Below are positions 1-11,112 of a stretch of 64,000 bases of DNA, piece after piece. Source of the DNA: Malania oleifera (taxonomy: Eukaryota > Streptophyta > Magnoliopsida > Santalales > Ximeniaceae); contig NC_080420.1 of assembly GCF_029873635.1 (NCBI RefSeq), positions 120,474,719 to 120,538,718 on the forward strand. Reading direction: 5' to 3'. Position 1 is the first letter of the stretch, and each line of letters opens with the position of its first letter. The notes beneath the pieces are model-generated. The model was not told the DNA's origin. It ran no database searches and was given only the letters and a program-made list of their open reading frames with translations. Both the position numbers and the translations under genes were made by a program.

Positions 1-1080
1 GGTGCAACTCCTTCCCAAACAAATATTCTTCAATCTGCATCTTTCAGAAATCAAAATTGTTGTCGTTGAACATTTCGATCTTTGAGCTATTTTCGTTCGA
101 CATCTCGATTTGTTGATCTAAAGATGGAATTAGCTCAAATGGATAGCACCGTTGGATCCGAAATGATTGAAAACCTTAGAAATGGTTCAAGTCGTTCGAA
201 AAACGAACCCAAAATGACTCTAAAAAGCTCAGTCAAAGATCAAGTCAAACCTTGTCAAACTTGGCCAATGATGCTGACGTAGTCGTGCTGATGTGGTGCT
301 GGCGTGGCTCTATGGGGTCCACCTGCTTACGTGGCGCGGCGGCTGACGTGGCACGCGTGGCTGGCAGGTCATTGGAGTGTGACGAGGCAAACTACACCGG
401 CAAAGCGCATGTTGGCGCGTGTGATTCTGTCTGAACTCCTTTCGAGCTCCGGTTTGCACCGTTGGCTTCTTCTCGATGAGGTGAACGTGATGGTGACCTC
501 AAAATTCAATTTCGAGCCACCGGATAGAGCTCTGATTTCGGTGAACAACTTCAATCTAGCCTTTCTGCCCCAACTAGGCTCTCATACCACTTGTTAGGAA
601 CCCTGTGAGCAACCAGAAAAATTGGGACACCAGAAATTTACGTGGTTCGGTCAAGATCGACCTACATCCATGGAGCACACCACAATTCACTAAAAAATCG
701 CTGAAAAAATACAACTCTCTTAACTTCTCTCTTCCCCACACTCTCTTCTTCCTCTTTTTCCTTCTCTGTGCTTTCATCTCTCCACAACTCCCGTATTTAT
801 AGGTAGCTTAGAATCAATTACAATAAATTACATTAAATCAAAAATGAGAGGTTACATTCATCAAGATAAATGGCACAGCTTGCAAAACGCGTCTCCAGCT
901 CAGCGTCTCCAGCTCGGCTCTCGCGTCTCCAGCTTCAGCACAACAATTTAATCCAATTCCATAATTAAACCTTAACTTAAACCTCTTTTTCTTAATTTTT
1001 TTTAGAAGAAAGCAAAAGAAATATATTAAATTATATTTGTAAATCAAGATTAAGTCCTCCTAAATCTCTTAACTCCTACA
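1..1080 (-). mobile_element. LTR retrotransposon, 5' end only, running off the left edge
   Basis: Read on the minus strand, an LTR (592-1080) begins TGTAGGAGTT and ends CCTAACA. It is followed at once by a primer-binding site of the TGGTAT-GAGAGCC type that pairs with initiator methionine tRNA. Bases 591-1 are the untranslated leader and continue outside the window. A TATA box (CCTATAAATAC on the minus strand, near 792-801) lies inside the LTR. No pol domain is visible, so the superfamily is not settled; Ty1/copia is the more likely guess from the short LTR of about 489 bp. It is a fossil fragment here, and its other end and target duplication cannot be seen. Confidence 0.65.
592..1080 (-). 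repeat. 5' LTR of the left-edge element
   Basis: It is bounded by TG...CA, sits next to the primer-binding site, and has an internal TATA box. Short open frames in it are not genes. Confidence 0.65.
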
Positions 1081-3480
1081 ATTCAATTTTTTAACATCTT
1101 CCCTAATAATAATACAATAAGATCACTTTTTAGGTTCAAATACTCTTAAGAATATATTTGTTCCTACTCCTCCTCCACGTATGGTACACATTGGCAGCAA
1201 GAATGGGGCTTATCAGCCTTTGCATTTCCCATTCTTCATAGGTGAAGGAAAGTTCTGATTGCTAGTAGCTTCCCAATAGACTTCCTGAGAAAACACATAT
1301 TGAAAGAATATACGGTTTCTAGTTTACAATTCTGACTTACAAAAAACTATATGTAAGTTAATATTAATTTTCTATTTTGACAAAAAGCTTGTTTAGGGAT
1401 TTAGTGCATGAACTAAATAATTTTGTGCCTTAGAGTTGTCCCTAGCCATGTCTCAACAAGCACTGACCAACTTTAGAGTGTTAGAAGCGTAAACTATCCA
1501 CACTTCTTGTTTAACTGCAATAAGATTGAAATTAATAGCATCTTGAATGGCCTGAATGGGATTTGAAGAATTATACAATTGACTTTTGCATCCAAGGGTA
1601 AAGAGAACTCATTGTAAACATGAATCCCAAATCTCTCATATGAGAAAGTGTCCAAGGATAGGGAATCATTTTCAATTCTAAAGTGACTTGAATTTGAATT
1701 ATATTTTTTGACCTAGAAAATGTTATGCTATATGACCAAATAGTAAGAATAAAGAAAGTCAAATTACTCAAAACAATGACGCGGTTCTAAAAACAGTACA
1801 TTGAGTGAGCAATGCGTTAGCATTCTGAATATTTTAATAATGAAGCTTGATAAGTCAAGTACTCTAGTAGTATGGCATTGATACTTTCCTAATTATGTTG
1901 CATTTGTGCACAAGTTGTGTGTCGATCGCTAACCTCTAAGCATATATGTCACCACTGATAAATATTTTATAAAATTTTGTAAAATATCAAGTAGCAAAAA
2001 AAAAGTGCCTTTTTTTTTATTGTTTCATATGATATTCTTATTAGATTTGGGCTAGACAATGAGAGGCGGTGCATCTCACTTCTCACACCCCTTCCTGTTC
2101 TTTCCTAGAATTCGGATTTAAGATCTTTAACATAACAGTCTCAAATTTTAATTATTGATGTGCCCTCTAGAATACAAAAGTATAGTGCCTCTTAAAAATT
2201 TACAAAACCCGAACTAAATCCAAATACGAACCTTCTAATTTTGATTTTTTAAAAGCATAACTTTTACTTTCTTTTACCAAATCTACATCTAATCTTTCTC
2301 TTTATGACATATCATATAAATCTCACATTTCCGCAAACCCTTACCAAATCAAAGTTTCCAAACCAAAACACAAAATAAAACAAAATCATGATAGAAGAAA
2401 ATTTTCCTTTCAAATTCACAAAAGGGTTGGATAGTGATCTCCCACTGATGAATCCAATGATTAAGTGATGGAGACATAATGGAATGAAGAAGAAAAATAT
2501 AAATATAGGGTCCTCTCCCCACTCAAGAAAATCTTTGAAAATGGAAATAAGATATTACATATATAAATGCATATGCTAATGTTGACCATATGCCTTTGGG
2601 GCATTACTGCATTTGTTCATTCTATGCTTTCCATTATCTGCAAATGGAATGAAAATGATCTCTTGGGAAATAGTTTTCTACCAATAATTGGAAGTTTTCA
2701 TTGAAATGGCAACAAAGTCAAGCAAATGTTGACTATAAGCAACACATTGAAGGGTGATTCCCCCATTGTCAAACTTGGAAATTTTTTTTTTTCATATATC
2801 CTATGCCTACGGATAGAAGATTTTGGTGTCTCTTATTAGGAAATTGCAAAGACATTGACTGCAAATTCCCCATACAAATGCCTAGCTCCAAGAAAGCATG
2901 TAAAAAACATTACCATTTTGTCAAAATATTTAATTATGGGAGAATTTTTTTTTTTAAAAAAAACACATGATCACAACGGATCTAATTGGATAAGATAAGG
3001 CAAACTAATGACTTATTCACTCCATGATGGATTTTGTTGACTGAGAACCTTAAAAATATTGATGGTACGTTTGCAAACATTAAATGGACATTATAAATTT
3101 GAAATTGCATAAATAGAAAAGGTTATCGTTGTTGAAAGGACATTTTTGTCCTCGAAACGCATAACTTTTTGGTCAAGACAATATAGAAAAAGGATAACAA
3201 TTTTTAACGTGGTGTATGAATTCATGTCATGATGCATTTTGTTGGTGAAAGGATTTGTTCGTTCCATATATGATGAAAGTGAGGTGGACTAGTGGAGTTT
3301 ACGTTTATGTTTCGACTCAAATAATAAAATAAAACTGCAGACATTTTCTCAAAATGTATACTCTTTTTGCCAATTCAAAAAAGGAAAATAAAATAATATG
3401 TAAATTTTTAAAAACAATATATGATCACCTATAATCTCTTAATTACGGAAGATAATGAGACTAAAGCTATTTACAAAGAA
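1081..3480. other. AT-rich intergenic stretch, no gene seen
   Basis: No open frame with a recognisable domain, no RNA gene and no clear element ends were seen on either strand. Homopolymer runs of A or T occur near 1998-2020, 2788-2800 and 2946-2962. Confidence 0.6.
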
Positions 3481-3497
3481 GATAAATGCTAATTCTT
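3481..3497. repeat. Target-site duplication, left copy
   Basis: It is identical to 3911-3927 on the other side of the short retroposon. The last two T's could belong to the poly(T) run. Confidence 0.75.
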
Positions 3498-3910
3498 TTT
3501 TTTATTACATAGAAATTTCAACCACCAATGAGCCCTTCAGACCTCCTGGTGCGGCACCAAACCTACGGATCAGCGTCCTCCACCCTCAGGTCTCGCTTAT
3601 CAGGGTAAAGTCCGAATGCGGATACGGATTTCGTGCATCAGTTGAACGTTCGGTCAACCTGACCCCCGGAACACATCTCCAATATTACCATCCACGATTC
3701 CCGCTCGCTTATAAAGAACTCTCACCATCCATGGTCCCCGCTGGCTCATAGAGCGAACTCTCACCATCCACTATCCCCGTTGGCTCACAAAGTAAACTCT
3801 CACCATCCACAAATACCACTAGTTTCGTGAGTGTATCTACCTAGAATTGAACATCCGATACTCCTTTTTACGTGTTGATGCTTTTCCACCTCGCCATGCC
3901 CGTGGGGGCA
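3498..3910 (-). mobile_element. Short retroposon (SINE-like) with 17-bp target duplication
   Basis: The block is flanked by perfect direct repeats gataaatgctaattctt at 3481-3497 and 3911-3927. The minus strand starts TGCCCCCACGGGCATGGCGA and ends in a short poly(A) against the left repeat. Long target duplications plus poly(A) are the mark of LINE-driven retroposition. Inside are three tandem units of 37-39 bp (3702 to about 3817), each with the core CTCTCACCATCCA. The GGGCATGGCGAGGTGG start loosely resembles a pol III A box; I see no clear B box. It could be a SINE or a processed copy of an unknown transcript. I do not recognise the family. Confidence 0.65.
3702..3818. repeat. Tandem repeat, three units of 37-39 bp
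   Basis: The units start at 3702, 3739 and 3778. Each has a CGCT(C/G)GCT-like start and the shared core CTCTCACCATCCA. They lie wholly inside the short retroposon. Confidence 0.7.
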
Positions 3911-3927
3911 GATAAATGCTAATTCTT

Positions 3928-4250
3928 GGTTTCGATTATTTCATATAATAAGAAAGGAATGCAAATTTACTGCCTAACGGGGTACACATGCTATTTTTTA
4001 TTATCATCAATTGACTTAATTTCGCACATAAAAAGTAGGCATGCCCTCATATGCTCTTGTGAGCTAGAAGGAATGAACTTAATGGTGATCCATCAATATA
4101 GGGAAGGCAATAGTGCAACTGATTTTCTTGTTAGAGAAGGAGAAATGGGAAACAATGTCATTTATGAAGAACAACATCTTTTACCACGTTCTCTAAAAGG
4201 TATCTTTTTTATGGATAGATTGGGTCTTACTTCCTTTCGTCATTAGTTCA
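3928..4250 (+). mobile_element. L1-type LINE remnant: RNase H end
   Basis: An open frame ending at 4246 contains HQYREGNSATDFLVREGE, then LPRSLKGIFFMDRLGL. This is the conserved tail of the RNase H domain at the C-terminus of plant L1 ORF2 proteins (H..REGN..AD-LA, then LP-L-G---D--GLP). Only the C-terminal part is present; the upstream reverse transcriptase is not seen. The short retroposon at 3498-3910 inserted at the upstream edge of this remnant. It is not a host gene. Confidence 0.6.
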
Positions 4251-4499
4251 TCCTCTCGATTTCTGTTTGGTTGGTTTAGATCTTTTGATTGTAGTTTATT
4301 TTATTATTTTTGTTTTTGATATGCCTATTTAGATTTGTTTCTTATTTAACTTTGTTTGGATTTGTAGTTTTGTTTTGGTTGGTTGTTGGTGTTATTTTTG
4401 GGAGACATTTAATGTGACGACCCGAATAATAATAATGGTATTTAAATAATAAAGAGGAAGGGAAATGGAAACAGTAACAGAAGGAGGTAGTCGACGACA

Positions 4500-4740
4500 T
4501 TGCACTTTGGGAGTATTAACCGAGGGAATTCATCAAGGTCTCATCAACGAACACAGGGGATTCGTCAACGAGGGTATAAGAGGGCCTCGTCGACGAAAGT
4601 AGACGAAGCCAAATTTCGTTGACGAGAAGATACCGAGAAAGGATTTTGAGAAGTCTAAAATTTGTTGACGAAGGTGTAAGTTCGTCAACAAATTTTCCAC
4701 AGGACCTGTCGACGAGGTGACGTGTCTCGTCGACGAATGC
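4500..4740 (+). promoter_or_regulatory. Cluster of TCGTCGACGA-type palindromes upstream of TATA
   Basis: At least eight exact or near copies of TCGTCGACGA, such as TTCGTCAACGAG, CTCGTCGACGAA and TTCGTTGACGAG, are spread over about 220 bp. They end just before CCTATAAATAAC at 4744-4755. The position is that of U3 enhancer elements. The same layout recurs in the LTRs near 20280, 24820, 29400, 31220 and 63100. The motif and position are directly visible; a binding role is inference. Confidence 0.6.
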
Positions 4741-5489
4741 AGTCCTATAAATAACAAAAACCCAGATTTAAACGCCAAAATTAAGAAATCTCTCACTCTC
4801 TCTCCCTTCGGTTTCTCTCTCCTCTCTCTTTGATTTTGGGCCAAATTTTCGCCGATTCGACGATCTAAAGCCACCACGACGCTCCTAGGGAAGTTCTCTT
4901 CAAATCTGCCAGAGCGGATCGTTGGTGAAAGCAAGTTGGAAATCATCCCTGAGTTGAGGTAAGGCTTTTTAAACCAAATTTGGTCTTACTACAGTTATAG
5001 GAAATGATATTCACATGAAAATACCGAAGTTTAGTTCTGCGAGTTATCAATTTCAGGGTGCTGAATAGGAAATCCTACGGGTGTGAAACCAGAGTTTATA
5101 GGGGGTTTTCTCAGTAGTCAGGTAAGGGAATAAACTAAAGCAGTGATTTTTTCATACAAATTATTATTATATTATTTATTAGTAAATTTATTTTTAGGAA
5201 AGCATGTATTATATCTGTATATTACAAAAAAAAATGCACATTTGGAAAAATACTGCTAATATGTTGAAATGTATATGTATGTATGAGATGTCAGAAACTA
5301 TGATTTTAGAATACAATGTATGGTTTTATATAGTAAATGTGTGGCATGAATATTATTTTACGTGAGAAATATCATGATATGACAATAATATGAATGAAGT
5401 ATGTTTTTCAGTGATTATGAAAGAATACAGTACATTATGATTTTAAAATATATGATAATTGATTTATTACTCAGAATGATATGTATGAG

Positions 5490-5635
5490 ATATTCGGCGC
5501 AAGGCCGTGATTGATAGCCGGCGCAAGGCCGTGTTTTACGTATGATTTCGGCGCGAGACCGCATTTATGAGATGTTCAGCACGAGACCGTATTTATGAAA
5601 TGTTTGGCACGAGGCCATATTTATAAAATTATAGA
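5490..5635 (+). repeat. Short tandem repeat built on CGGCGCAAGGCCGT
   Basis: Five units of about 30 bp carry the core (C/T)GGCRCRAGRCCRT followed by a TTTATGA-like spacer. The LTR at 23096-24999 has a related array on the opposite strand (about 24060-24285), so the array appears to be an LTR family trait. Confidence 0.65.
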
Positions 5636-6224
5636 AATGATATCAATCTATTTATGTTAAACGCTATATTATCATGTATTATATGTTATCAGAACCGGAT
5701 GTTAGTTTAGTTCAGTTTAGGAGCACGGTACCATAGCTTATAGATCAAATATCTATGATCAGATTAGTGCTAACCACCCCACGAGGGGGTGGGAGATGGA
5801 TTGTCGATGTGACTTTCAGTGTAAAGTGTAGACGTCCACCTGGCAGTCCGGACCAGGGTGTGGCGGGTCCATCGTACTTACATACATTTTTGACTCGGCA
5901 GTGGTCGGCCAACCATTGTCGGGTCCTGCCTTCGGGCTGTACAACCGATTATGGGAGGTAATACATGACATCAGTTAGCTATTCATCCTGAGTATGGTTG
6001 TGATGACCCAAAAAAATATCTATATAATTAAAGTACAATAATAATAAAATAATAAAAATGGTCATTAAGTTAATATCAATATAGAAGTGTTTTTCTGTAG
6101 GATCCTTGATTCCATGTTTGATGCCTAAGAAAGACCTTGTCTTAACGAGTGCTCAGAGACCATTGCGGTTCAGTCGCTCCCTAAAGGTCAGCCTGATCAA
6201 AATGGAATTTCATAGGATAAACAG

Positions 6225-6660
6225 GATAGACACTGTTTGTACACGTAAATAAGTATATATACATAAAATAGTGTTTTGACAGACATAATTTGTAAAAATA
6301 CATAATAAGATGATAATAATATATATATCATATGTGGGACCCACAAGACTATGTGGGGTCCACATGAGTCCCGGAGCCACAAGACACTGTTTATATACGT
6401 AAATAAGTACATAAAATAATGTTTTGACTGATATAATTTATAGAAATATATGATAAAATAATAATAATATAGGTATCCTATGCGGGGCCCACAAGACTGT
6501 GTGGGACCCACATGAGTCCCGAAGCCGTATGGAGGTTTACACGAGTCTCAAAGCTATTTAGGATGCATAAAATCGTATAAGAATTATTCGAGTTACCTAA
6601 GATCCATTTGGGTCTCGAAGTTGTGTGGGGCCCACAAGACCATGTGGGGCCCACATGAGT
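6225..6660. repeat. Imperfect tandem repeat, unit about 145 bp
   Basis: Two units, and part of a third, each run from an ACACTGTTT(G/A)TA(C/T)ACGTAAATAAGTA-like start through TGTTTTGAC and a TAATAATAT tract to a GTGGGACCCAC pair and CACATGAGT. The pairs lie near 6334-6363, 6482-6511 and 6625-6654. The long minus-strand open frame here is a by-product of the repeat, not a gene. Confidence 0.65.
6334..6654. promoter_or_regulatory. Six GTGGGNCCCAC-type palindromes (TCP-site matches)
   Basis: Sites are GTGGGACCCAC 6334-6344, GTGGGGTCCAC 6353-6363, GCGGGGCCCAC 6482-6492, GTGGGACCCAC 6501-6511, GTGGGGCCCAC 6625-6635 and GTGGGGCCCAC 6644-6654. Each pair is spaced 19 bp start to start. Class I TCP factors are known to bind GTGGGNCC-type sequences. 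They lie upstream of the LTR's TATA box, where enhancers are expected. Function is inferred. Confidence 0.55.
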
Positions 6661-9069
6661 TTTCAAATTTTAAATTTAATTTTTGTTCAAAAATAAATAA
6701 TAAAATAAATAAATACTAAAAATAGTTTAAAAGTAATAACAATGATAATAATAATGATTAAGAAAAATAATAAAATAATTAATTAACTAATTGATTAATT
6801 AATTAGATAAGTAGTTAATTAAAAATTTATTTAATGGGAATGGTGACAAGCACTCCCACATGACCTCCATCCCCATCCCATACTCAACCCATACCTTGCC
6901 CATCCCTTACCCATTCTTTAATTTTAAAAAAAATTATAATTTCACCCATCTCCCCACACTTTTATAAATTCTATTTCTTTCCCAAAATTTTCCTATAAAT
7001 AGGGAGCTCTCAACCTTCATTTTTCACAACAATTTTCTAAGGAAGAGAAGGATTAATGAGTGAAAGAATTTGTGGTGGAGAGAGAATTTTGAGTAAGTTC
7101 TCACTCACCTACTCTTTCCGATCTCATTTCTTAAAGATAATTATTGTTTTCGTAGCACACGGTAACGGTAAAAGAAGAAGGTAAGTAAATTTTGATTATG
7201 TTAGTTTTTTTTTTATTTAAAATTTATACCCGAGTTTATTTTATAAGTAAATTTCAATTATGTTAATTAGTTCCACAAAATTTTCATGAGTTTATTTTTA
7301 CGCATATTTAATTATACCAATTCTATCTTTAATATACTTGCATCTATTTTTGGGTTAAAAAATGTTCTAATCCCCTCGGGTAAATTTTCAGCATTTCTTT
7401 CTATTCAAAAATAAAATTATATATATTTTTAACACAAAAATTGTGTGGCATGAGTTTATTTCTACGTTGCATTTTTTTTATGAAAATATGAGTACAGATG
7501 AGATTTTTACGATATTATTTTAAAATTACGTAAATTATAATAAGATGATTTTAAAACCCCTTATGGTAACGAAAGTTCAAAGTTACAGATGTTCGGTACC
7601 ACAACTTAAAATTTAAACGAATCAGAGTGCACCCACACTGTTTACAGAGTGGTTATTTATGTTAGTGGATTTCTCCTGAGTGCACACCTAGTTCCGGACT
7701 AGGACATAACTAGGAAAATCTCACTTAAAGTTTACGTACGTTGATTTAGTTTGGTCGGCCAGCCAGCTAAGTCCAGTCTTCGGACCGCACAACCCAGTCA
7801 TGGGAGTAAACATGACTTACGGCAAACAGGCCTAAGGGTGATTTTTTTTTAAATATATGTTTATACATATTTAATTACGTGTACAAAGTTACTAATGATT
7901 TGAAGGAAAAGTGTAAGTTTACGTGAAAAGGATCATTCTGGTGCTTAAATGACGATCTAAGGAAAACGTATAAGGAAAAGTATATGTATGTTTATCATTA
8001 AATATTTATACAGTTTTAAAGTTAAAAGTTTAATTTAACAGTTATAGTATATGATTATAAAATTTTACTGTTATAGTTGATGGTAAAAGTTTTATATAAA
8101 AATTTTTAAATTTATATTTATTCTAGAGACAGTTTTGAAGTTATAATATTAAATATTGTTTTACGAAATTTGTAAAAAGTTCATTTTGGCTACACACTAA
8201 TAATAATCTTATTTACTTACTGAGCGTCGTCTCACTCCAATCATATTTTTATTTCAGATAGCTCTGAAGAGCATGTTAGATATCAGGCTTAACAAGCATG
8301 CGGGTGGGGATAGAAAAATAAAGATTGTTTAGAAATATTAGTATGATGTCAGATATTTATATTTGTCTAATTTTTTTTTTTGAAATAAATGATTGTAATA
8401 TGGATAATTAGCGCTCTGGTTTAATAATAATTGAGTTTATTTGCTTCCGCTGTAAATTAGTAGTAAAAAGTTAATATCTCAAGCCCCTCGGGGTCGGGGT
8501 GTTACAATGGTTTTAGTATTATTAGCTATACCAGACAGTTATGATTAGTATGCTTTATAAAATATGAAGGTATACGTTTTACGCAGTTATTAAATGATGA
8601 ATGTTTTCTCGTATGAAGAATGTACTGTATATTTATATTATCATTAAATGTTCATGTTGTCATACAATTGTATTTAGTTTATTTTCCCTTACTGAGAAGT
8701 GTCTCACTCCCGAACTTAATTAATTTTTCAGGAGACCCTGAGAGACCGGCAAGTCATGGCCGCCGTTGAGTTTATTAAGTTACCCCGTTAGGAGGGTAAG
8801 TATTGTACTAGGATCGGGAGATTTTTTTTTTTTATATGATCCTAGGTTTATTTTGGATGTTTTGGAGATTGTATATAAACACAGTATTATGGGATTATTG
8901 TAGACTCTGGTATTATATATTTTATGATTTTGAAAATATGATTTATATTTACTACTGCTTAGGCTTTCGCTGTGAATGACAGGCGTCCTCGTTACCCACG
9001 AGTTCGAGTTTATTGTTTTGTTTATTTTAATTATATTATATGAGTTTATAAGCAGGTCGTTACACTTAA

Positions 9070-10235
9070 TGTGTTTTTATCTATAAACTCTCAATGTTAT
9101 CTTATAACCACGTTTGTATGTATGTGTCATGTATGCAATCCATGAATGTATGTATGTATGTGGGCATGCATGCTATGCATCATTGAAAGGTGTTTCTTTT
9201 TTCTTAATTGGAGATAATTGGACTTTGTGCAATACAATTTTCATCCATGAAAAGAAAATTAAATAGATTATAAAAAACCACTAGAGAAAACTTTATATGC
9301 TTTTGACAACACAAAATCTTTTTAGGGTTTTGATATGCAAAATCTTGGATGTTTTCTTAACCTGAAAGTGAAGTTCTATCGAGAGAAAGTTGATTGACCT
9401 CCAAGAAAAAAAAAAAAAAAAAATCGTTTGCCTTGTTATATTTACTTCAAAAATTAATCACTTATTATGATTGATTATATTTTTACATTTTTTGCATGAT
9501 GAAAAAATTCACATAAATATTTTAAGAAAATTATTTTGCCTTGAAAAAAATTATTTGAAAAACATTATTTTGAATAGGAATCATGATCGATAATATAAGA
9601 TAATGAGTTTTCAAATCAGTGTGTATACATATACGCAAGGGGTAGTTTTGTGACACAAAAATAATATTAATAATTATTTTTTACTTTAAATTTTTTTATT
9701 TTACATATATAGACACACACATACAAATATATAATAAATATTTTCAATATTTTATTTATTTTTCATCTTTTTTTATATAATTTCCATTAAGTTAACGTCG
9801 ACTATATCACGGCATTTGACTAAAAAAAATACACGACTTTAAATACTTATTGAACAAATTTTATTTACATGTAATTAGAGTTAATAAAAATAAAATATTA
9901 ATAACACAGAAAATAAAAAATAACTTGCTTTTTTTATATTTTATTTTCTCATCGTTTTTCTTGATAACCAAACAAACAAAATTAGGTTTATGTGTATTAT
10001 TTTTCCTTTTCTTGATTTTTCTGCATTAAAAATAAAGTCATAAATTCATGATCTTTGACTATTTTTCTAAAGCAAAATACAAAAACAGTGAAGCATAAAT
10101 AATTTACAGAGCCTATGTTTTGAAAAGAAAATTACTATTGCCACTTTTACATGCAATGAACATGCCTGCAGTTTCCCACCGCTTTCCACTCCACAAGAAA
10201 TTCCCTCCTTGGAATATGCAATTTTACCCTTGCAA
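9070..10235. other. Intergenic, no gene seen
   Basis: This is AT-rich DNA with a TATG-rich stretch (about 9115-9180), a poly(A) run (9403-9422) and (ACACAC/ATATAT)-like runs near 9710-9730. No coding or RNA gene was recognised. Confidence 0.6.
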
Positions 10236-11112
10236 ATATCAATTTTTTATGGCTCATGGTTTCAACTCTCTACCGAAAGAGATGACCTAATCAGGTTATA
10301 TGGAGAAAATATCATCTATGTTCGACTCACCACTCGGTACATTAATTGGTATGTCGGGGCCAATATGATAATGCCAAGTGTCTAAAGCGTCAAATTATAT
10401 GTAGACAGTATTATTCATAAAGTATAATTTGTTTCGATATTAACTTGTTGATCGGCACATACACCCAATATTTTCTCTTAGAAAGAGAAAACTGATGTGT
10501 GTATGCATCAAGATCGAAAGAATTACGAAGTAGTGGGGTCCACTATTTGATTGATGTTCTCCGGCTGTGTGATCTTGATTCTTCAACAATGATACATAAT
10601 AGAGGATTGCTTTTATATTTTAATTAGGATTTAAAAAATCTTAATTAATTTTTTCATTGCTTTTATATCAATTTTTTATGGCACATGGTTTCAAGTCTCT
10701 ACTGAAAGAGATGACCTAATCAGGTTATATGGAGGAAATATCATGTATGTTCGATTTATCACTCGGTACATTAATTGGCATATCGGAACCAATACGATAA
10801 CGCCAAGTGTCCAAAGCGTCAAATTATATATAGACAATAGTATTATTGATAAAGTATGATTGGTTTCGATGTACAAATTAATATGTTGAATTGGCGCATA
10901 TACCTAATATTTTCTCTTACAAAAGAGAAAAAATGATGTCAGGTATGCATCAAGATCGAAAGAATTACGAAGTAGTGGGGTCCACTGTTTAATTGATGTT
11001 CTCCGACTGTCTGATCTTGATTCTTCAACAATGATAAATACTAGAGGATCGTTTTCATTGCTTTTTATATTTTATTTACTTTTATATTTTAACTAGGATT
11101 TAAAATATCTTA
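10236..11112. repeat. Direct tandem duplication, unit about 439 bp
   Basis: The first unit starts at 10236 and the second at 10675, both with ATATCAATTTTTTATGGC. They share GAAAGAGATGACCTAATCAG, CACTCGGTACATTAATTGG and GATCGAAAGAATTACGAAGT with scattered differences and small indels. It is non-coding. The divergence between units shows the duplication is not recent. Confidence 0.8.

Larger units (their letters stand above)
5999..8506 (+). mobile_element. Solo LTR nested inside the 4413-9064 LTR
   Basis: It begins TGTGATGACCC and ends GGGGTGTTACA. Perfect 5-bp target repeats ATGGT lie at 5994-5998 and 8507-8511. The 2508-bp block carries a TATA box (CCTATAAATAGGG near 6991), the TTACTGAG...GTCTCACTCC block at 8217-8238, and a set of GTGGGNCCCAC palindromes. 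No coding is present. The perfect target duplication suggests it is younger than its host LTR. Confidence 0.85.
4413..9064 (+). mobile_element. Solo LTR, Tekay-like Ty3 family (interrupted by another LTR)
   Basis: It begins TGTGACGACCCG and ends GTCGTTACA. The flanking 5-bp repeats are TTTAA (4408-4412) and CTTAA (9065-9069), one mismatch. No pol coding is present, so it is a solo LTR left by recombination. About 2.1 kb is its own sequence and the rest is the nested LTR at 5999-8506. It holds the TCGTCGACGA cluster (about 4500-4740), a TATA box (CTATAAATAAC near 4746) and the shared TTACTGAG...GTCTCACTCC block at 8689-8710. The imperfect target duplication and the nested insertion make it older than the inner LTR. 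Confidence 0.8.

Noticed and set aside
4533-4946. Minus-strand open frame of 137 codons
   Set aside because: Runs over the TCGTCGACGA cluster and leader of an LTR; repeats of the palindrome keep the frame open by chance.
6197-6511. Minus-strand open frame with internal protein repeats
   Set aside because: Product of the LTR tandem repeat and GTGGGNCCCAC palindromes; no known domain.
10691-10876. Minus-strand open frame in the second tandem unit
   Set aside because: Not open in the first unit, no domain, AT-rich.
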